Positions 23,826 through 32,753 of a stretch of 64,000 bases of DNA are shown piece after piece. Origin of the DNA: Rhizorhabdus histidinilytica (lineage in GTDB: Bacteria; Pseudomonadota; Alphaproteobacteria; Sphingomonadales; Sphingomonadaceae); the NCBI RefSeq assembly GCF_900167915.1, contig NZ_FUYM01000010.1, positions 177,158-241,157 on the forward strand, written 5' to 3'. The stretch's first letter is position 1. Each line of letters opens with the position of its first letter. The notes beneath the pieces are model-generated. The model searched no databases, was not told where the DNA came from, and saw only the letters and a program-made list of their open reading frames with translations. The position numbers and the translations under genes are program-made.

Positions 23826-25976
23826 TTGAGCCGCTTCACCGGCAAGGCGGGCCTCATCGGCATCGCGATCGGAGTCATCGTGCTGGCGGGGCAGATATCC
23901 GCCGGACAGGACATGGCGAAACGGGGCCACACGCAACGGCCGGCGGGGGATGTCGACGACGCCCGCATGCTCGCTGCCTCGAACGAACCCGAAAACTGGC
24001 TGCTCAACGGCGGCACCTTCGGCGGCGAGCGCTATTCGCTGCTCGACCAGATCAATACCGTCAATGTCGGCAGGCTCCAGCCCGCCTGGTATTTCGAATA
24101 TGATACGACCCGGGGCCAGGAGGCCGAACCGATCGTGGTGGACGGCGTGATGTACGTCAGCACCTCCTGGAGCAAGGTCTATGCGCTCGACGCCGCCACA
24201 GGGCGGCAACTCTGGTTCTACGATCCGGAGGTTGCGGGAGCCGACGGTGCCAAGGCCTGCTGCGACGTCGTCAATCGCGGCGTCGCCGTTTATGAAGGGA
24301 AGGTGTTCGTCGGTGCACTCGACGGCCGGCTGATCGCGCTCGACGCCCGCACCGGGAAGGTCGTGTGGAGCACGATGACCATCGATCCGGAGAGCATGCA
24401 GACCATCACTGGCGCACCCAGGGTCGTCCGCGGCAAGGTGATCATCGGCAATGCAGGCGCGGACTTCGGTGTCCGGGGCCATGTCAGCGCCTATGATGCC
24501 GCTACCGGCAAGCTCGCCTGGCGCTTCTACCTGGTTCCCGGCGACCCCGAAAAGGGGCCTGACGGCGCCGCCTCGGACGAGATCATGGAAAAGCTGGTGC
24601 GCCCCACTTGGGCAGGGGATTATGCCAGCTATGGCGGCGGCGGGACGGCCTGGCAGACGATCATGTACGATCCGGATTTCAACCGGATCTACATCGGTAC
24701 CGGCAACGGCTCGCCCTGGAACCCCAAATACCGCACCGCCGGCAAGGGCGACAATCTGTTCCTCTGCTCGGTGGTCGCGCTCGATGCCGATACCGGCAAA
24801 TATATCTGGCACTATCAGGAGAACCCGCAGGAGGCGTGGGACTATAACTCGACCCAGCCGATGATCCTCGCCGAACTCGATATCGAGGGGCGCCGGCGCA
24901 AAGTGCTGATGCACGCCCCCAAGAACGGCTTTTTCTACGTCATCGACCGACAGACCGGCAGGCTCATCTCCGCCGCGCCGACGGTGCCCACGACATGGGC
25001 AAGCCGCATCGATATCGCCACCGGCCGGCCGGTGGAGCCGGCCAATGCGCGATACACCGAGGGACCGTTCCTCGCGAAGCCCGGCACGGCGGGATCGCAC
25101 AACTGGCATGCCATGGCGTTCAGCCCGAAGACCGGCCTGGCCTATCTGCCGGTGGCTGAGAACCAATCGCTGCTGCAAACCAATCCGGATTTCCGGCCGG
25201 TTCCGATGGGACCGTTCAACCATGGCGTGATCAGCCGACACGGTGCCGGCGCCAGCTATCTTCTTGCCTGGGATCCCGTGAAGCAGCGCGAGGCGTGGCG
25301 CGTTCCCTATCGCGGCGGCGGGGTCCTCGCGACCGCGGGAGGCCTGCTGTTCCAGGGCCGCGGCACGGTGATCGGCGAGTTCGTAGCCTTGCGCGCGGAC
25401 GACGGCCGCCAGCTGTGGAGCTGGCCGACGCCCAACGGCATCCAGGCGGCAGCGGTCACCTACATGGTCGGCGGGGTCCAATATGTCGCCATCTCCACCG
25501 GAGCAGGCGCGGGCGCGATGACCGGCGGCGCGGAAGCACGAATGCGGCAACCGGGACGGATGGCGGCCTTCCGCATCGGCGGCAAAGCCACCCTGCCGAG
25601 GGAGCCTGATCCGGCGCCGCCCGCCAATCCCGCTCCCGGGCCCTTCGCGCAGGAGGTGGTAGACCGCGGTGCGGCGGTCTATCGCAACTATTGCTACCGC
25701 TGCCACGGGCCCGACGCGATATCCTCGAACGTCATCCCCGATCTGAGACGGTCGGCCTATCTGCCCGACAAGGAAGCCTGGCGCGCCGTCGTCTGGGACG
25801 GAGCGCTCGAATCATCCGGCATGATCGGATGGTCCAGATATCTGGAGTCCGAGCAGATCGAGGAGCTTCGCGCCTATGTTTCCTGGGAAGCGACCCGGCT
25901 CAAAAATGGCCAGGCACCCGGAGCCAGGCAAACCGGCAGCCGTCGATCGAGCCAGGCGGTCGTGCAGGAGCAATGA
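23826..25976 (+). CDS. PQQ-dependent quinohemoprotein alcohol dehydrogenase
   Basis: A 716-residue periplasmic enzyme, started at TTG 23826 after GGGAGAG. A Sec signal (LIGIAIGVIVLAGQISA) is followed by the eight-bladed PQQ propeller: WLLNGGTFGGERYS, the vicinal disulfide pair in KACCDVV, repeated ALDAATG-type strands, and AWDYNSTQP with the catalytic Asp. A C-terminal cytochrome c domain has CYRCH. It oxidises primary or aryl alcohols to aldehydes and passes electrons to the respiratory chain. No PQQ synthesis genes are in the window. It leads an operon with an RraA gene and a GST, joined by ATGA overlaps. Confidence 0.92.
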   Translation: MSRFTGKAGLIGIAIGVIVLAGQISAGQDMAKRGHTQRPAGDVDDARMLAASNEPENWLLNGGTFGGERYSLLDQINTVNVGRLQPAWYFEYDTTRGQEAEPIVVDGVMYVSTSWSKVYALDAATGRQLWFYDPEVAGADGAKACCDVVNRGVAVYEGKVFVGALDGRLIALDARTGKVVWSTMTIDPESMQTITGAPRVVRGKVIIGNAGADFGVRGHVSAYDAATGKLAWRFYLVPGDPEKGPDGAASDEIMEKLVRPTWAGDYASYGGGGTAWQTIMYDPDFNRIYIGTGNGSPWNPKYRTAGKGDNLFLCSVVALDADTGKYIWHYQENPQEAWDYNSTQPMILAELDIEGRRRKVLMHAPKNGFFYVIDRQTGRLISAAPTVPTTWASRIDIATGRPVEPANARYTEGPFLAKPGTAGSHNWHAMAFSPKTGLAYLPVAENQSLLQTNPDFRPVPMGPFNHGVISRHGAGASYLLAWDPVKQREAWRVPYRGGGVLATAGGLLFQGRGTVIGEFVALRADDGRQLWSWPTPNGIQAAAVTYMVGGVQYVAISTGAGAGAMTGGAEARMRQPGRMAAFRIGGKATLPREPDPAPPANPAPGPFAQEVVDRGAAVYRNYCYRCHGPDAISSNVIPDLRRSAYLPDKEAWRAVVWDGALESSGMIGWSRYLESEQIEELRAYVSWEATRLKNGQAPGARQTGSRRSSQAVVQEQ

Positions 25977-26653
25977 CCATGGTCGAACCTACGGAGCCTC
26001 CGGCCGAGATGAGCAGCATATCTCCCTTCGCATCCGACCTGCTCGAACGCGCGCAGCGATTGGGTGCAGCCACGCTCCACGAGGCGGCCGGCCGGATCGG
26101 CGCCCTCCCCTCGGCGATCAAGCCCGTGGACCCGAGAATGCGACTTGCGGGACCGGCGTTCACGGTCGTCGTCCCTGCCTTCGACAATCTCTGGATCCAT
26201 CGCGCGATCTACCAGGCGCGGCCGGGCGACATCCTGATCGTCGGCACCAGCGACGGCATCGAGGCCGGCTATTGGGGCGACGTGATGAACGCGGCGGCGG
26301 AACAGCGCGGTCTCGGCGGCCTCGTGATCGATGGGGGCGTCCGGGACACGGCAGGGCTGGCCGAAGCTCGTTTCCCGGTCTTTTCCAACGGCGTCTGCAT
26401 CCGGGGCACGATCAAGGGCTTCGACGTGCCCGCCAGGTTGCAGCAGCCGGTCGCCATCGGCAATGTGGTGATCAACCCCGGCGACCTCATCGTGGGTGAC
26501 CGCGACGGGGTCGTGGTGCTGCCGGCTGCCCGTGCGGCGGAAGCGATCGCGGCAGGACAGCGCCGGGAAGAGGACGAGATGGTGAAGATCGCGCGGATCC
26601 GGGCAGGCGAACGGACGCTGGACCTCTATGGCTTCGGCGAGGATGCCCGATGA
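25973..26653 (+). CDS. RraA-family aldolase/decarboxylase-like protein, third copy
   Basis: A 226-residue protein from ATG 25973, which overlaps the dehydrogenase stop and has TGCAGGAG before it. The family Arg-Asp pair is in LVIDGGVRDTAG; GYWGDVMN and FPVFSNG are also present. It differs more from the two copies at 3435 and 4103 than they do from each other. It probably cleaves or decarboxylates a 2-oxo-4-hydroxy acid. The GST gene overlaps its end (ATGA). Confidence 0.85.
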   Translation: MTMVEPTEPPAEMSSISPFASDLLERAQRLGAATLHEAAGRIGALPSAIKPVDPRMRLAGPAFTVVVPAFDNLWIHRAIYQARPGDILIVGTSDGIEAGYWGDVMNAAAEQRGLGGLVIDGGVRDTAGLAEARFPVFSNGVCIRGTIKGFDVPARLQQPVAIGNVVINPGDLIVGDRDGVVVLPAARAAEAIAAGQRREEDEMVKIARIRAGERTLDLYGFGEDAR

Positions 26654-27291
26654 ACGAGCCTCCCCTCGCAGGACCTGCGCGGATGAGGATGTTCTGGTCG
26701 TCGCGCTCGCCCTTTGCCCGCAAGGCGGCAATGGTGGCGCATGAATGCGACCTGTTCGGCAGGCTCGACCTGATCGACGTGCCCATACCCGGCCCCGGTC
26801 CGCACCCCGAACTCAATCGTGCGACCCCGATCGCCAAGCTGCCCACGCTCGTGACCGAAGGCGGGCTGGTGATCGCGGGTTCGCCGGTCATCTGCGACTA
26901 TTTCGACACCCTCGGCCAGCGCGGCCTGATCCCCCGCGGGGGGCCGGAGCGCTGGCGCGCCCTCTCGCGCCAGGCGATGGTCGACGGCATGCTCGACATG
27001 CTGCTGTTGTGGCGCGCGGACCTGCGGCGACCCGATCCCTGCCAATCGGCCAGGCAGCAGGGCATCTATGAAAGCCGCCTCATCGCCACCCTCGACCGCT
27101 TCGAGGATGAGACAAGCGCGGGGGGCGGATTCGACATTGGCGACCTCGCTACCGGCATCCTGCTCGCCTATCTCGACTTTCGCTTCCCGGATATCGACTG
27201 GCGCACGGGGCGGGGCGGCCTGCAGCGCGCTTATGCGGCATTTTCCATCCGCCCCTCGGCGATCGACACCGCCTTCGCCGCAGGGGACTGA
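26650..27291 (+). CDS. glutathione S-transferase family protein 4
   Basis: A 213-residue GST (MFWSSRSPFARKAAMVA, IAKLPTLV, SPVICDYFDTL, LLAYLDFRFPDIDW). It is the most divergent of the four GSTs: SSRSPFARK replaces SPxSPFVRK. It ends an operon with the PQQ dehydrogenase and an RraA protein. A hairpin follows directly. Confidence 0.85.
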   Translation: MNEPPLAGPARMRMFWSSRSPFARKAAMVAHECDLFGRLDLIDVPIPGPGPHPELNRATPIAKLPTLVTEGGLVIAGSPVICDYFDTLGQRGLIPRGGPERWRALSRQAMVDGMLDMLLLWRADLRRPDPCQSARQQGIYESRLIATLDRFEDETSAGGGFDIGDLATGILLAYLDFRFPDIDWRTGRGGLQRAYAAFSIRPSAIDTAFAAGD

Positions 27292-27294
27292 GCA

Positions 27295-27317
27295 CGCTGC
27301 TCAGGCCCTGAGCAGCG
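27295..27317. terminator. bidirectional hairpin between convergent genes
   Basis: CGCTGCTCAGG-C-CCTGAGCAGCG is an 11-bp inverted repeat with a one-base centre, so the real stem is shorter with a small loop. It sits between the GST stop (27291) and the last codons of the molybdenum hydroxylase gene. There is no U-run, so termination is inferred from position and symmetry. Confidence 0.5.
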
Positions 27318-29523
27318 CGATGTCGATCGGCAATGAGCGGATCCGCTTGCCCGTCGCGGCGTGGATCGCGTTGCATATGGCCGGAATCGCCGGCGGCAGC
27401 GCAGGCTCGCCAAGGCCCGTGGGCGGGAAGTCGGTCTTCAGGAACTCGACCTCGACGATCGGCGCCCGATCGATGCGGATCAGGTCATGATCGTTGAAAT
27501 TGGCCTGCACCACGCCGCCCTTCTCGATCGTGATCTGCTGGAACAACGCCGAGCCGATGCCGTCGATGACGCTGCCCTGCACCTGATTGACCGCCATCGA
27601 GGGATTGATGATGTGGCGCCCGACATCGGCCGCCACCCAGACCTGTTCGACGCTGGGCGTGCCGTCCTTCGAGACCGCGACGAGCGCGACCTCGGCGAAA
27701 TAGCCGAGATGGCTGAAATAGCAGGCGATCCCCATGCCCGTGCGTTTGGGAAGGCGGCGCTTGCCCCAGCCCGACATGCTCGCGGCCTTGCGCAGGACGT
27801 CGGCCATCCGCCTCGTGTCGAAGCTGACCTTCTCGGCGGATCCGGGACGGAGGCTGCGCCCGGTGGGAAGCAGGCGCGGCTCGGAGAGCATGTCGAGCTG
27901 GAACTGATAGGGATCCTTGCCTGCGGCATGCGCCAGTTCGTCCATGAAGGACTGGAAGACGAAGGCGATCGCGTTCGATCCCGGCGCACGCAACGGGCCG
28001 GTCGGTATGCCGCACTCGATCAGCGAACTCTCGTAGAGGCAGTGGGGAACGAGCTGGGCGGGAAACTCGGAGGCGGACAAGTCCGCCGACCGCGCGACCT
28101 TGCCATCCTTGCCGAAGGTCACGAAATGATCGTGAAGCGCGACCAGCCTGCCCGACGCATCGAGGCCGCCCTTCAGCCGGTGAAAGCCGGCCGGCCGATA
28201 GAAATCATGCTGCATGTCGTCCTTGCGCGACCATAGCAGCTTTACCGGACGGCTTGCCTTCTTCGCGATATAGGCGGCTTCCACCATCGGATCGGCGATC
28301 AGCCGCCGCCCGAAGCCGCCGCCGCAACGGATCAGGTGAACGGTGACATTGGCCTCGGGAATCCCGAGCGTCTCGGCGATGAGCGCAATGCCGCGTGCCG
28401 GCGCCTGGGTCGGCGCCCAGATTTCGACCTTGTCGCCGATGACGGAGGCCGTGCAATTCTGCGGCTCCAGCGTCGCATGGCCGATGAACGGGTAGAAATA
28501 GTCGGCTTCGACGGTCCGCGCCGCTCCGGCCAGGGCCTTCGCGACCTCCCCGTCCTTGCGGATGACGGCGGTCGCCGGCTGGCCGAACAGCCTTGCCGCC
28601 TCGGCGGCGAAATGAGCGCTGGAATGGGCCGCGATCGCGCCGCCGTCCCATTCGACCCTGAGCTTATCCCGTGCCTTTTCCGCACGCCACCAGCTGTCGG
28701 CGACGATTGCGACGCCGCTGACCAGGCCGCCGGCCGGAGCATCGGTGCTGCCGTCGACGACGAAAGTCGCGATCACGCCCTTCTCACGGGAAATCTCGTC
28801 CAGATTGGCCCTGACCGGCTTGCCGCCGGGGACCGGGCATTTGGCGAAGACGGCATAGGCCATGCCGGGCACTTCGACATCGATGCCGAACTGCATCTTT
28901 CCGGTGACGATCGCGTCGATATCGACCTGCGGCGTCGGCTTCCCGATGATGCGATAACCGGCTTCCGGCTTGAGAGGCACATTGTTCAGATCCGGCACGG
29001 GCATCGTCGCGGCGATCCCGGCCAGCGCCCCATAGCCCAGCTTCCGCCCACTCGCGGCGTGAACCACCATGCCGGGCTCGGTCGCACATTCGGCGGGATG
29101 GCATTGCCAGCGCTGGGCGGCGGCGGCGATCAGCATCTGGCGCGCTGCCGCGCCGACGCGGCGAAGAGGGTCCCAGTGCAGCGGCGTCGCATAGCTGCCG
29201 CCCGCGATCTGCTGGCCGAAGCGCCGGGCATCGGCATCGGCCTGCTCGATGCGGACGTCTTTCCAGGCGATGTCCAGTTCCTCCGCGATCAGCATTGGAA
29301 GCATCGTCTTGATGCCTTGGCCGATCTCCGGATTCTTGGCCATGATGGTCGCGATGCCGTCGGGCGCGATACGGACATAGCCGTTGAGTTCCGCCGCCGT
29401 CTCGGCGGTGGCTCCGGCCACGGCGACGCTCGGCCTCATCAGGCCCAGCATCAGGCCGCCACCGACCGCCGCACCGATCTTCAGGAAGGCACGCCGGTCC
29501 GCCTGCTCCAGCATATCGATCAT
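27301..29523 (-). CDS. molybdenum hydroxylase large subunit (IorB-type aldehyde/xanthine oxidase family)
   Basis: A 740-residue molybdopterin-binding subunit. A twin-arginine-like signal ([15 protein letters not shown]) suggests export with its partner. Seen: [15 protein letters not shown] in the N-terminal domain, [13 protein letters not shown] with the molybdopterin-binding glycines, APGSNAIAF, and [13 protein letters not shown] carrying the active-site Glu near the C-terminus. This layout matches isoquinoline 1-oxidoreductase beta and periplasmic aldehyde dehydrogenases. It could oxidise the aldehyde from the PQQ dehydrogenase or from the FerB-type reaction. It overlaps the iron-sulfur subunit gene by ATGA. 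Confidence 0.88.
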   Translation of the reverse strand: MIDMLEQADRRAFLKIGAAVGGGLMLGLMRPSVAVAGATAETAAELNGYVRIAPDGIATIMAKNPEIGQGIKTMLPMLIAEELDIAWKDVRIEQADADARRFGQQIAGGSYATPLHWDPLRRVGAAARQMLIAAAAQRWQCHPAECATEPGMVVHAASGRKLGYGALAGIAATMPVPDLNNVPLKPEAGYRIIGKPTPQVDIDAIVTGKMQFGIDVEVPGMAYAVFAKCPVPGGKPVRANLDEISREKGVIATFVVDGSTDAPAGGLVSGVAIVADSWWRAEKARDKLRVEWDGGAIAAHSSAHFAAEAARLFGQPATAVIRKDGEVAKALAGAARTVEADYFYPFIGHATLEPQNCTASVIGDKVEIWAPTQAPARGIALIAETLGIPEANVTVHLIRCGGGFGRRLIADPMVEAAYIAKKASRPVKLLWSRKDDMQHDFYRPAGFHRLKGGLDASGRLVALHDHFVTFGKDGKVARSADLSASEFPAQLVPHCLYESSLIECGIPTGPLRAPGSNAIAFVFQSFMDELAHAAGKDPYQFQLDMLSEPRLLPTGRSLRPGSAEKVSFDTRRMADVLRKAASMSGWGKRRLPKRTGMGIACYFSHLGYFAEVALVAVSKDGTPSVEQVWVAADVGRHIINPSMAVNQVQGSVIDGIGSALFQQITIEKGGVVQANFNDHDLIRIDRAPIVEVEFLKTDFPPTGLGEPALPPAIPAICNAIHAATGKRIRSLPIDIALLRA

Positions 29524-30005
29524 CCTGCCCTCCGGTTTTCGGCGGCAAGGCCGCCGGCGCGTTTGATGGCCGCCCGGATGCGCGAATAGGTCGCGCAGCG
29601 GCAGGCATTGCCTGCCATGGCGCTATCGATATCGGCATCGGTCGGCACCGGCGTCGACGTCAGCAGAGCCGTGGCCGCCATGATCTGCCCCGCCTGACAA
29701 TAGCCGCATTGCGGAACGTCGATCTCCTTCCAGGCCGCCTGGACGGTCCGGCCGACCGGGTCGGCGGCCACGCCCTCGATCGTGCGTACCTTGGAGCCGG
29801 CGACGGCGCCGACCGGCGTGATGCAGGAGCGGGTGGGCGCACCATCGACATGCACGGTGCACGCCCCGCACAACCCCGCCCCGCAACCGAATTTCGTGCC
29901 CCGCAGGCCCAGTTCATCCCGCAACACCCATAGGAGCGGCATATCCTCCTCAACCTCGAGATGGCTTACGAGCCCGTTGATCGAGAGAGTGACGGTTCCG
30001 GCCAT
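29520..30005 (-). CDS. [2Fe-2S] subunit of the molybdenum hydroxylase (IorA-type)
   Basis: A 161-residue ferredoxin-like subunit with two iron-sulfur centres: [15 protein letters not shown] ... SC near the N-terminus, and [10 protein letters not shown] ... CRC near the C-terminus. It passes electrons from the molybdenum centre. It has no signal of its own, so it would be exported with the Tat signal of its partner. A cytochrome c acceptor is not encoded next to it. Confidence 0.9.
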   Translation of the reverse strand: MAGTVTLSINGLVSHLEVEEDMPLLWVLRDELGLRGTKFGCGAGLCGACTVHVDGAPTRSCITPVGAVAGSKVRTIEGVAADPVGRTVQAAWKEIDVPQCGYCQAGQIMAATALLTSTPVPTDADIDSAMAGNACRCATYSRIRAAIKRAGGLAAENRRAG

Positions 30006-30018
30006 GGCGCGCCCTATA

Positions 30019-30036
30019 AATCAATAAACCGGACTT
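30019..30036. promoter_or_regulatory. candidate operator, cluster site 7 (weak)
   Basis: On the minus strand AAGTCCGGTTTATTGATT, 14 bp upstream of the iron-sulfur subunit start. It keeps AAGTC and the AT-rich tail but has CCGG in the centre, so it is the weakest copy. The following stretch 30037-30305 holds no gene or motif that could be supported. Confidence 0.35.
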
Positions 30037-30305
30037 AAGATATATCGCACCAAAGCGTCTGGCTAGATACCTCGTTGGTGCGCGGAAAGCCATTTCGCGA
30101 ATGGGCTGCGTCCGGGATCTGTTACGACGATGGTGCGCGCTTTGCCGGGGCCAGGGTCATGTCGAATGTACGATCGACAAGGTCTCCCGCATCGGGTTCG
30201 CCGGGAGGGCGCATCCGGGGCCCGACGCACGCTTTCCACCTTTTGCCATCCCCGAGACAGACGACGTGGCTGGTTGGCCGGTTCGCCTGCCGGTTTGGCG
30301 CGCCA

Positions 30306-31112
30306 TCAACCGACAAATGCCTTTTCGATCACATAATCAGCGGGACTCGAGTTGGCGCCTTCGCGGAAACCGAGCCGCTCCAACGCGGTGGTGCAGTCCG
30401 CGATCATCGACATGCTGCCGCACAACATGATCCGATCATGTGCCGGGTCGAGCGGAAGCAAGCCCTCGCCGGTCCAGGCGCCGGGATCCTCCAGCATCGC
30501 CGAGATGCGACGCGACCGCGGGAAGGGCTCGCGAGTCACGACAGGCAAATAGACGAAGCGGTCCCGCGCCTCCTCCCCCACCAGCGGATCGTCGGACAGA
30601 TGCGTCTCAAGCAGGTCCCTATAGGCCAGGTCGCTCTCTCTACGGACGCTGTGCATCAGCACGACATGATCGAAACGCTCGTAGCTGTGGGGATCGCGGA
30701 TCACCGAAAGGAAAGGAGCGAGGCCCGTGCCGGTGCCGAGCAGGACGAGCCGCCGGCCGGGCCGCAGGGCATCGACCACCAAGGTGCCCGTCGCCTTGCG
30801 GGACAGATGGACCTCGTCCCCCGGACGAATCTTCTGCAACCTGCCGGTCAGCGGCCCGTCAGGCACCTTGATCGACAGGAATTCGAGCTCGTCGGCATAG
30901 GCCGGACTGGCGATCGAATAGGCGCGAAGCAGCGGCCTTGCACCGTTCCGCAGCCCCAGCATCACGAACTCTCCCGAACGAAAGCGCAGCGACGCGGGAC
31001 GCGACAGCGCGAAGCTGAACATATGATCGTTCCAGTGGCGAACCCACCGGACCTCTTCGATGTGAAAGGCCGCGCCCTGCCCGGCCGCCGACGGTCCGCC
31101 TACCATCTCCAT
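30306..31112 (-). CDS. ferredoxin-NADP(H) reductase family flavoprotein
   Basis: A 268-residue FAD/NAD(P)H reductase. ATG 31112 is chosen because AGGAGG lies 7 nt upstream; ATG 31118 is too close to it. Seen: RAYSIAS, the FAD-binding RxYS; the second FAD segment GPLTGRLQ; and LGTGTGLAPFLSVIRD, the NAD(P)-binding loop. The C-terminus YVIEKAFVG is the family's short end. It probably supplies electrons, through a ferredoxin not seen in the window, to the P450s encoded divergently. A GATATC-centred palindrome is in its promoter. Confidence 0.88.
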   Translation of the reverse strand: MEMVGGPSAAGQGAAFHIEEVRWVRHWNDHMFSFALSRPASLRFRSGEFVMLGLRNGARPLLRAYSIASPAYADELEFLSIKVPDGPLTGRLQKIRPGDEVHLSRKATGTLVVDALRPGRRLVLLGTGTGLAPFLSVIRDPHSYERFDHVVLMHSVRRESDLAYRDLLETHLSDDPLVGEEARDRFVYLPVVTREPFPRSRRISAMLEDPGAWTGEGLLPLDPAHDRIMLCGSMSMIADCTTALERLGFREGANSSPADYVIEKAFVG

Positions 31113-31163
31113 CACCATGCCTCCTGTCGACCGTCGCCATGCCCATGGGCAGCGATCAGGAGA

Positions 31164-31181
31164 TATATTGATATCGATATA
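31164..31181. promoter_or_regulatory. candidate operator A of the second regulon
   Basis: TATATTGATATCGATATA, an 18-bp near-perfect palindrome with one mismatch pair, 51 bp upstream of the ferredoxin reductase start. It matches 16 of 18 positions with the site at 31341. Confidence 0.55.
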
Positions 31182-31340
31182 TATGGAAGCGCAAGCCTCC
31201 TTTGTGATGCCGTCGAGCCGCAAACGGCCGAAGCCGGTTGCCATCTGCCGGCGGCCAGATTCCATCTATCTAACAGAAATCACGGAATTTTCCTGACCGA
31301 ACCCAATGGCTTCGCCGCCGCTTTCGGAGCAAAAGAAAAT

Positions 31341-31358
31341 TATATTGATTTCGATGTA
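31341..31358. promoter_or_regulatory. candidate operator B of the second regulon
   Basis: TATATTGATTTCGATGTA, 42 bp before the GTG start of the amidohydrolase/P450 operon. Sites A and B lie 160-177 bp apart in the same divergent promoter region (31113-31400), so looping or separate control of each direction is possible. Confidence 0.55.
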
Positions 31359-31400
31359 ATGTGCTGACAGGATAGTTTTCACCAAGGAGAGGTGGATTTC

Positions 31401-32753
31401 GTGTCTCATCATGCCACGCCCTATCTGATCGAGAACGGGTCGCTGTTCCGGGCGGTGGACGGCACCGTCGAGGCCGCGCCGGTCGCCCTTTGCGGGCGGA
31501 TCGTCGCGACCGGGGCCGAAGCGCTGAACTGGGCTGAGAGCCGCTCCGGTCTCGTCCGGATCGACGCGGCGGGGGCCACCGTCATGCCTGGGCTCATCGA
31601 TGCCCATTGCCACATCAGCTTCGACGAACCCGCCTCCAACGACGAGCTGTTCTTCCACCGGCGCGAGGGGCTGGCCGCCATCGTCGCGGCCTATAACGTG
31701 CGCAAGGTGCTGCGCGCCGGCGTCACCACCATGTTCGACGCGGACACCATCTTCAACGTCTCCCTCGACCTGCGCGACGCGATCGAGGGCGGGGTGACCG
31801 AAGGGCCGCGCATGCGGTGCGGCGGCAATGCCCTGTTCACCAGCGTCGGCGGTACCGCCGGCCTGCTCGTGCCGGACGAAGGCGCGATCGGATATCTGAA
31901 GGTCACCCGCACCCGCGACGAGATCGTCACCGAAATCCGGCAGCAGGCGAAACGCGGCGTCGACTGGATCAAGATCCACGTCACCGGCCTGATCCCGCGC
32001 CAGCGTGCCGCCGGCGAGATCCAGGTGTGGACCATCGACGAGCTCCGCCTGGCGGCGGACACCGCGCACGAGCTGGGCCTGCCGATCGTCGGGCACTGCC
32101 GCAACGCATCGAGCACGCGCGACGCCGCACGCGCGGGTTTCGACATGATCCTCCACGCGACGAACATGGATGACGAGGCGTTGGCCGCGGTATGCCAGGC
32201 CCAGGTTCCGATCGTTCCCACGCTCACCTTCCAGGCGGTGCTCGCCGAGCATGGCGACAAGGTCGGGGTCAGCGCCTTCCTCCAGGACCTCTTCGCCCGC
32301 GAGATCGCGGACAGCAGCCGCCAGTTGCGCCAGGCGCACGATGCCGGCGTCCCGCTGCTCTGCGGCACGGAAAGCGGCTTTTCCATCACCCCTTATGGCG
32401 AGTGGCACTGGCGCGAATTGCAGGTGCTGGTCGAAGATATCGGCCTGTCGCCGGCGGAGGCGCTGCAATGCGCGACCCGCAAGGCGGCCGATGCGCTCCG
32501 TATACCGGAAGTGGGGACGATCGAGCCCGGCCAATGCGCCGACGTCATCGTGGTGGAGGGAGACGTCACCCGCGACGTGACCCTGCTCGGCCGCCCCGGC
32601 GGCATCCGGCACGTCTTCAAGGACGGCGTGCGGATCGACATCGAGACCCCGCTGCCCGAGCGCGGCCCGCTGCCGTCCTGGCGGGTCTCCGCCTATTCCA
32701 CCATAGCCGCCACCCGCCGCGCGACCCTCGGCTGGCACGAAGAGGATCGTTGA
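31401..32753 (+). CDS. amidohydrolase family protein (imidazolonepropionase-like)
   Basis: A 450-residue metal-dependent TIM-barrel hydrolase from GTG 31401, spaced about 7 nt from AGGAGAGGT; GTG 31392 is the alternative. Seen: PGLIDAHCHISFD (HxH metal pair), DWIKIHVTG (bridging Lys), GHCRNAS and DMILHATNM (further histidines). The last acidic position reads LLCGTESG where most members have GTD, so Glu replaces Asp. It is the first gene of an operon of seven (to 38520). It may hydrolyse a lactone, ester or amide bond late in ring opening. Confidence 0.84.
   Translation: MSHHATPYLIENGSLFRAVDGTVEAAPVALCGRIVATGAEALNWAESRSGLVRIDAAGATVMPGLIDAHCHISFDEPASNDELFFHRREGLAAIVAAYNVRKVLRAGVTTMFDADTIFNVSLDLRDAIEGGVTEGPRMRCGGNALFTSVGGTAGLLVPDEGAIGYLKVTRTRDEIVTEIRQQAKRGVDWIKIHVTGLIPRQRAAGEIQVWTIDELRLAADTAHELGLPIVGHCRNASSTRDAARAGFDMILHATNMDDEALAAVCQAQVPIVPTLTFQAVLAEHGDKVGVSAFLQDLFAREIADSSRQLRQAHDAGVPLLCGTESGFSITPYGEWHWRELQVLVEDIGLSPAEALQCATRKAADALRIPEVGTIEPGQCADVIVVEGDVTRDVTLLGRPGGIRHVFKDGVRIDIETPLPERGPLPSWRVSAYSTIAATRRATLGWHEEDR

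Noticed and set aside
23802..25706. Open frame of about 634 codons antisense to the PQQ dehydrogenase
   Set aside because: The plus-strand protein has signal, PQQ and heme motifs; the antisense frame has none.
27301..29523. Calling the molybdenum enzyme a xanthine dehydrogenase or CO dehydrogenase
   Set aside because: The Tat-like signal and two-subunit layout without an FAD subunit fit the IorAB-type group better.
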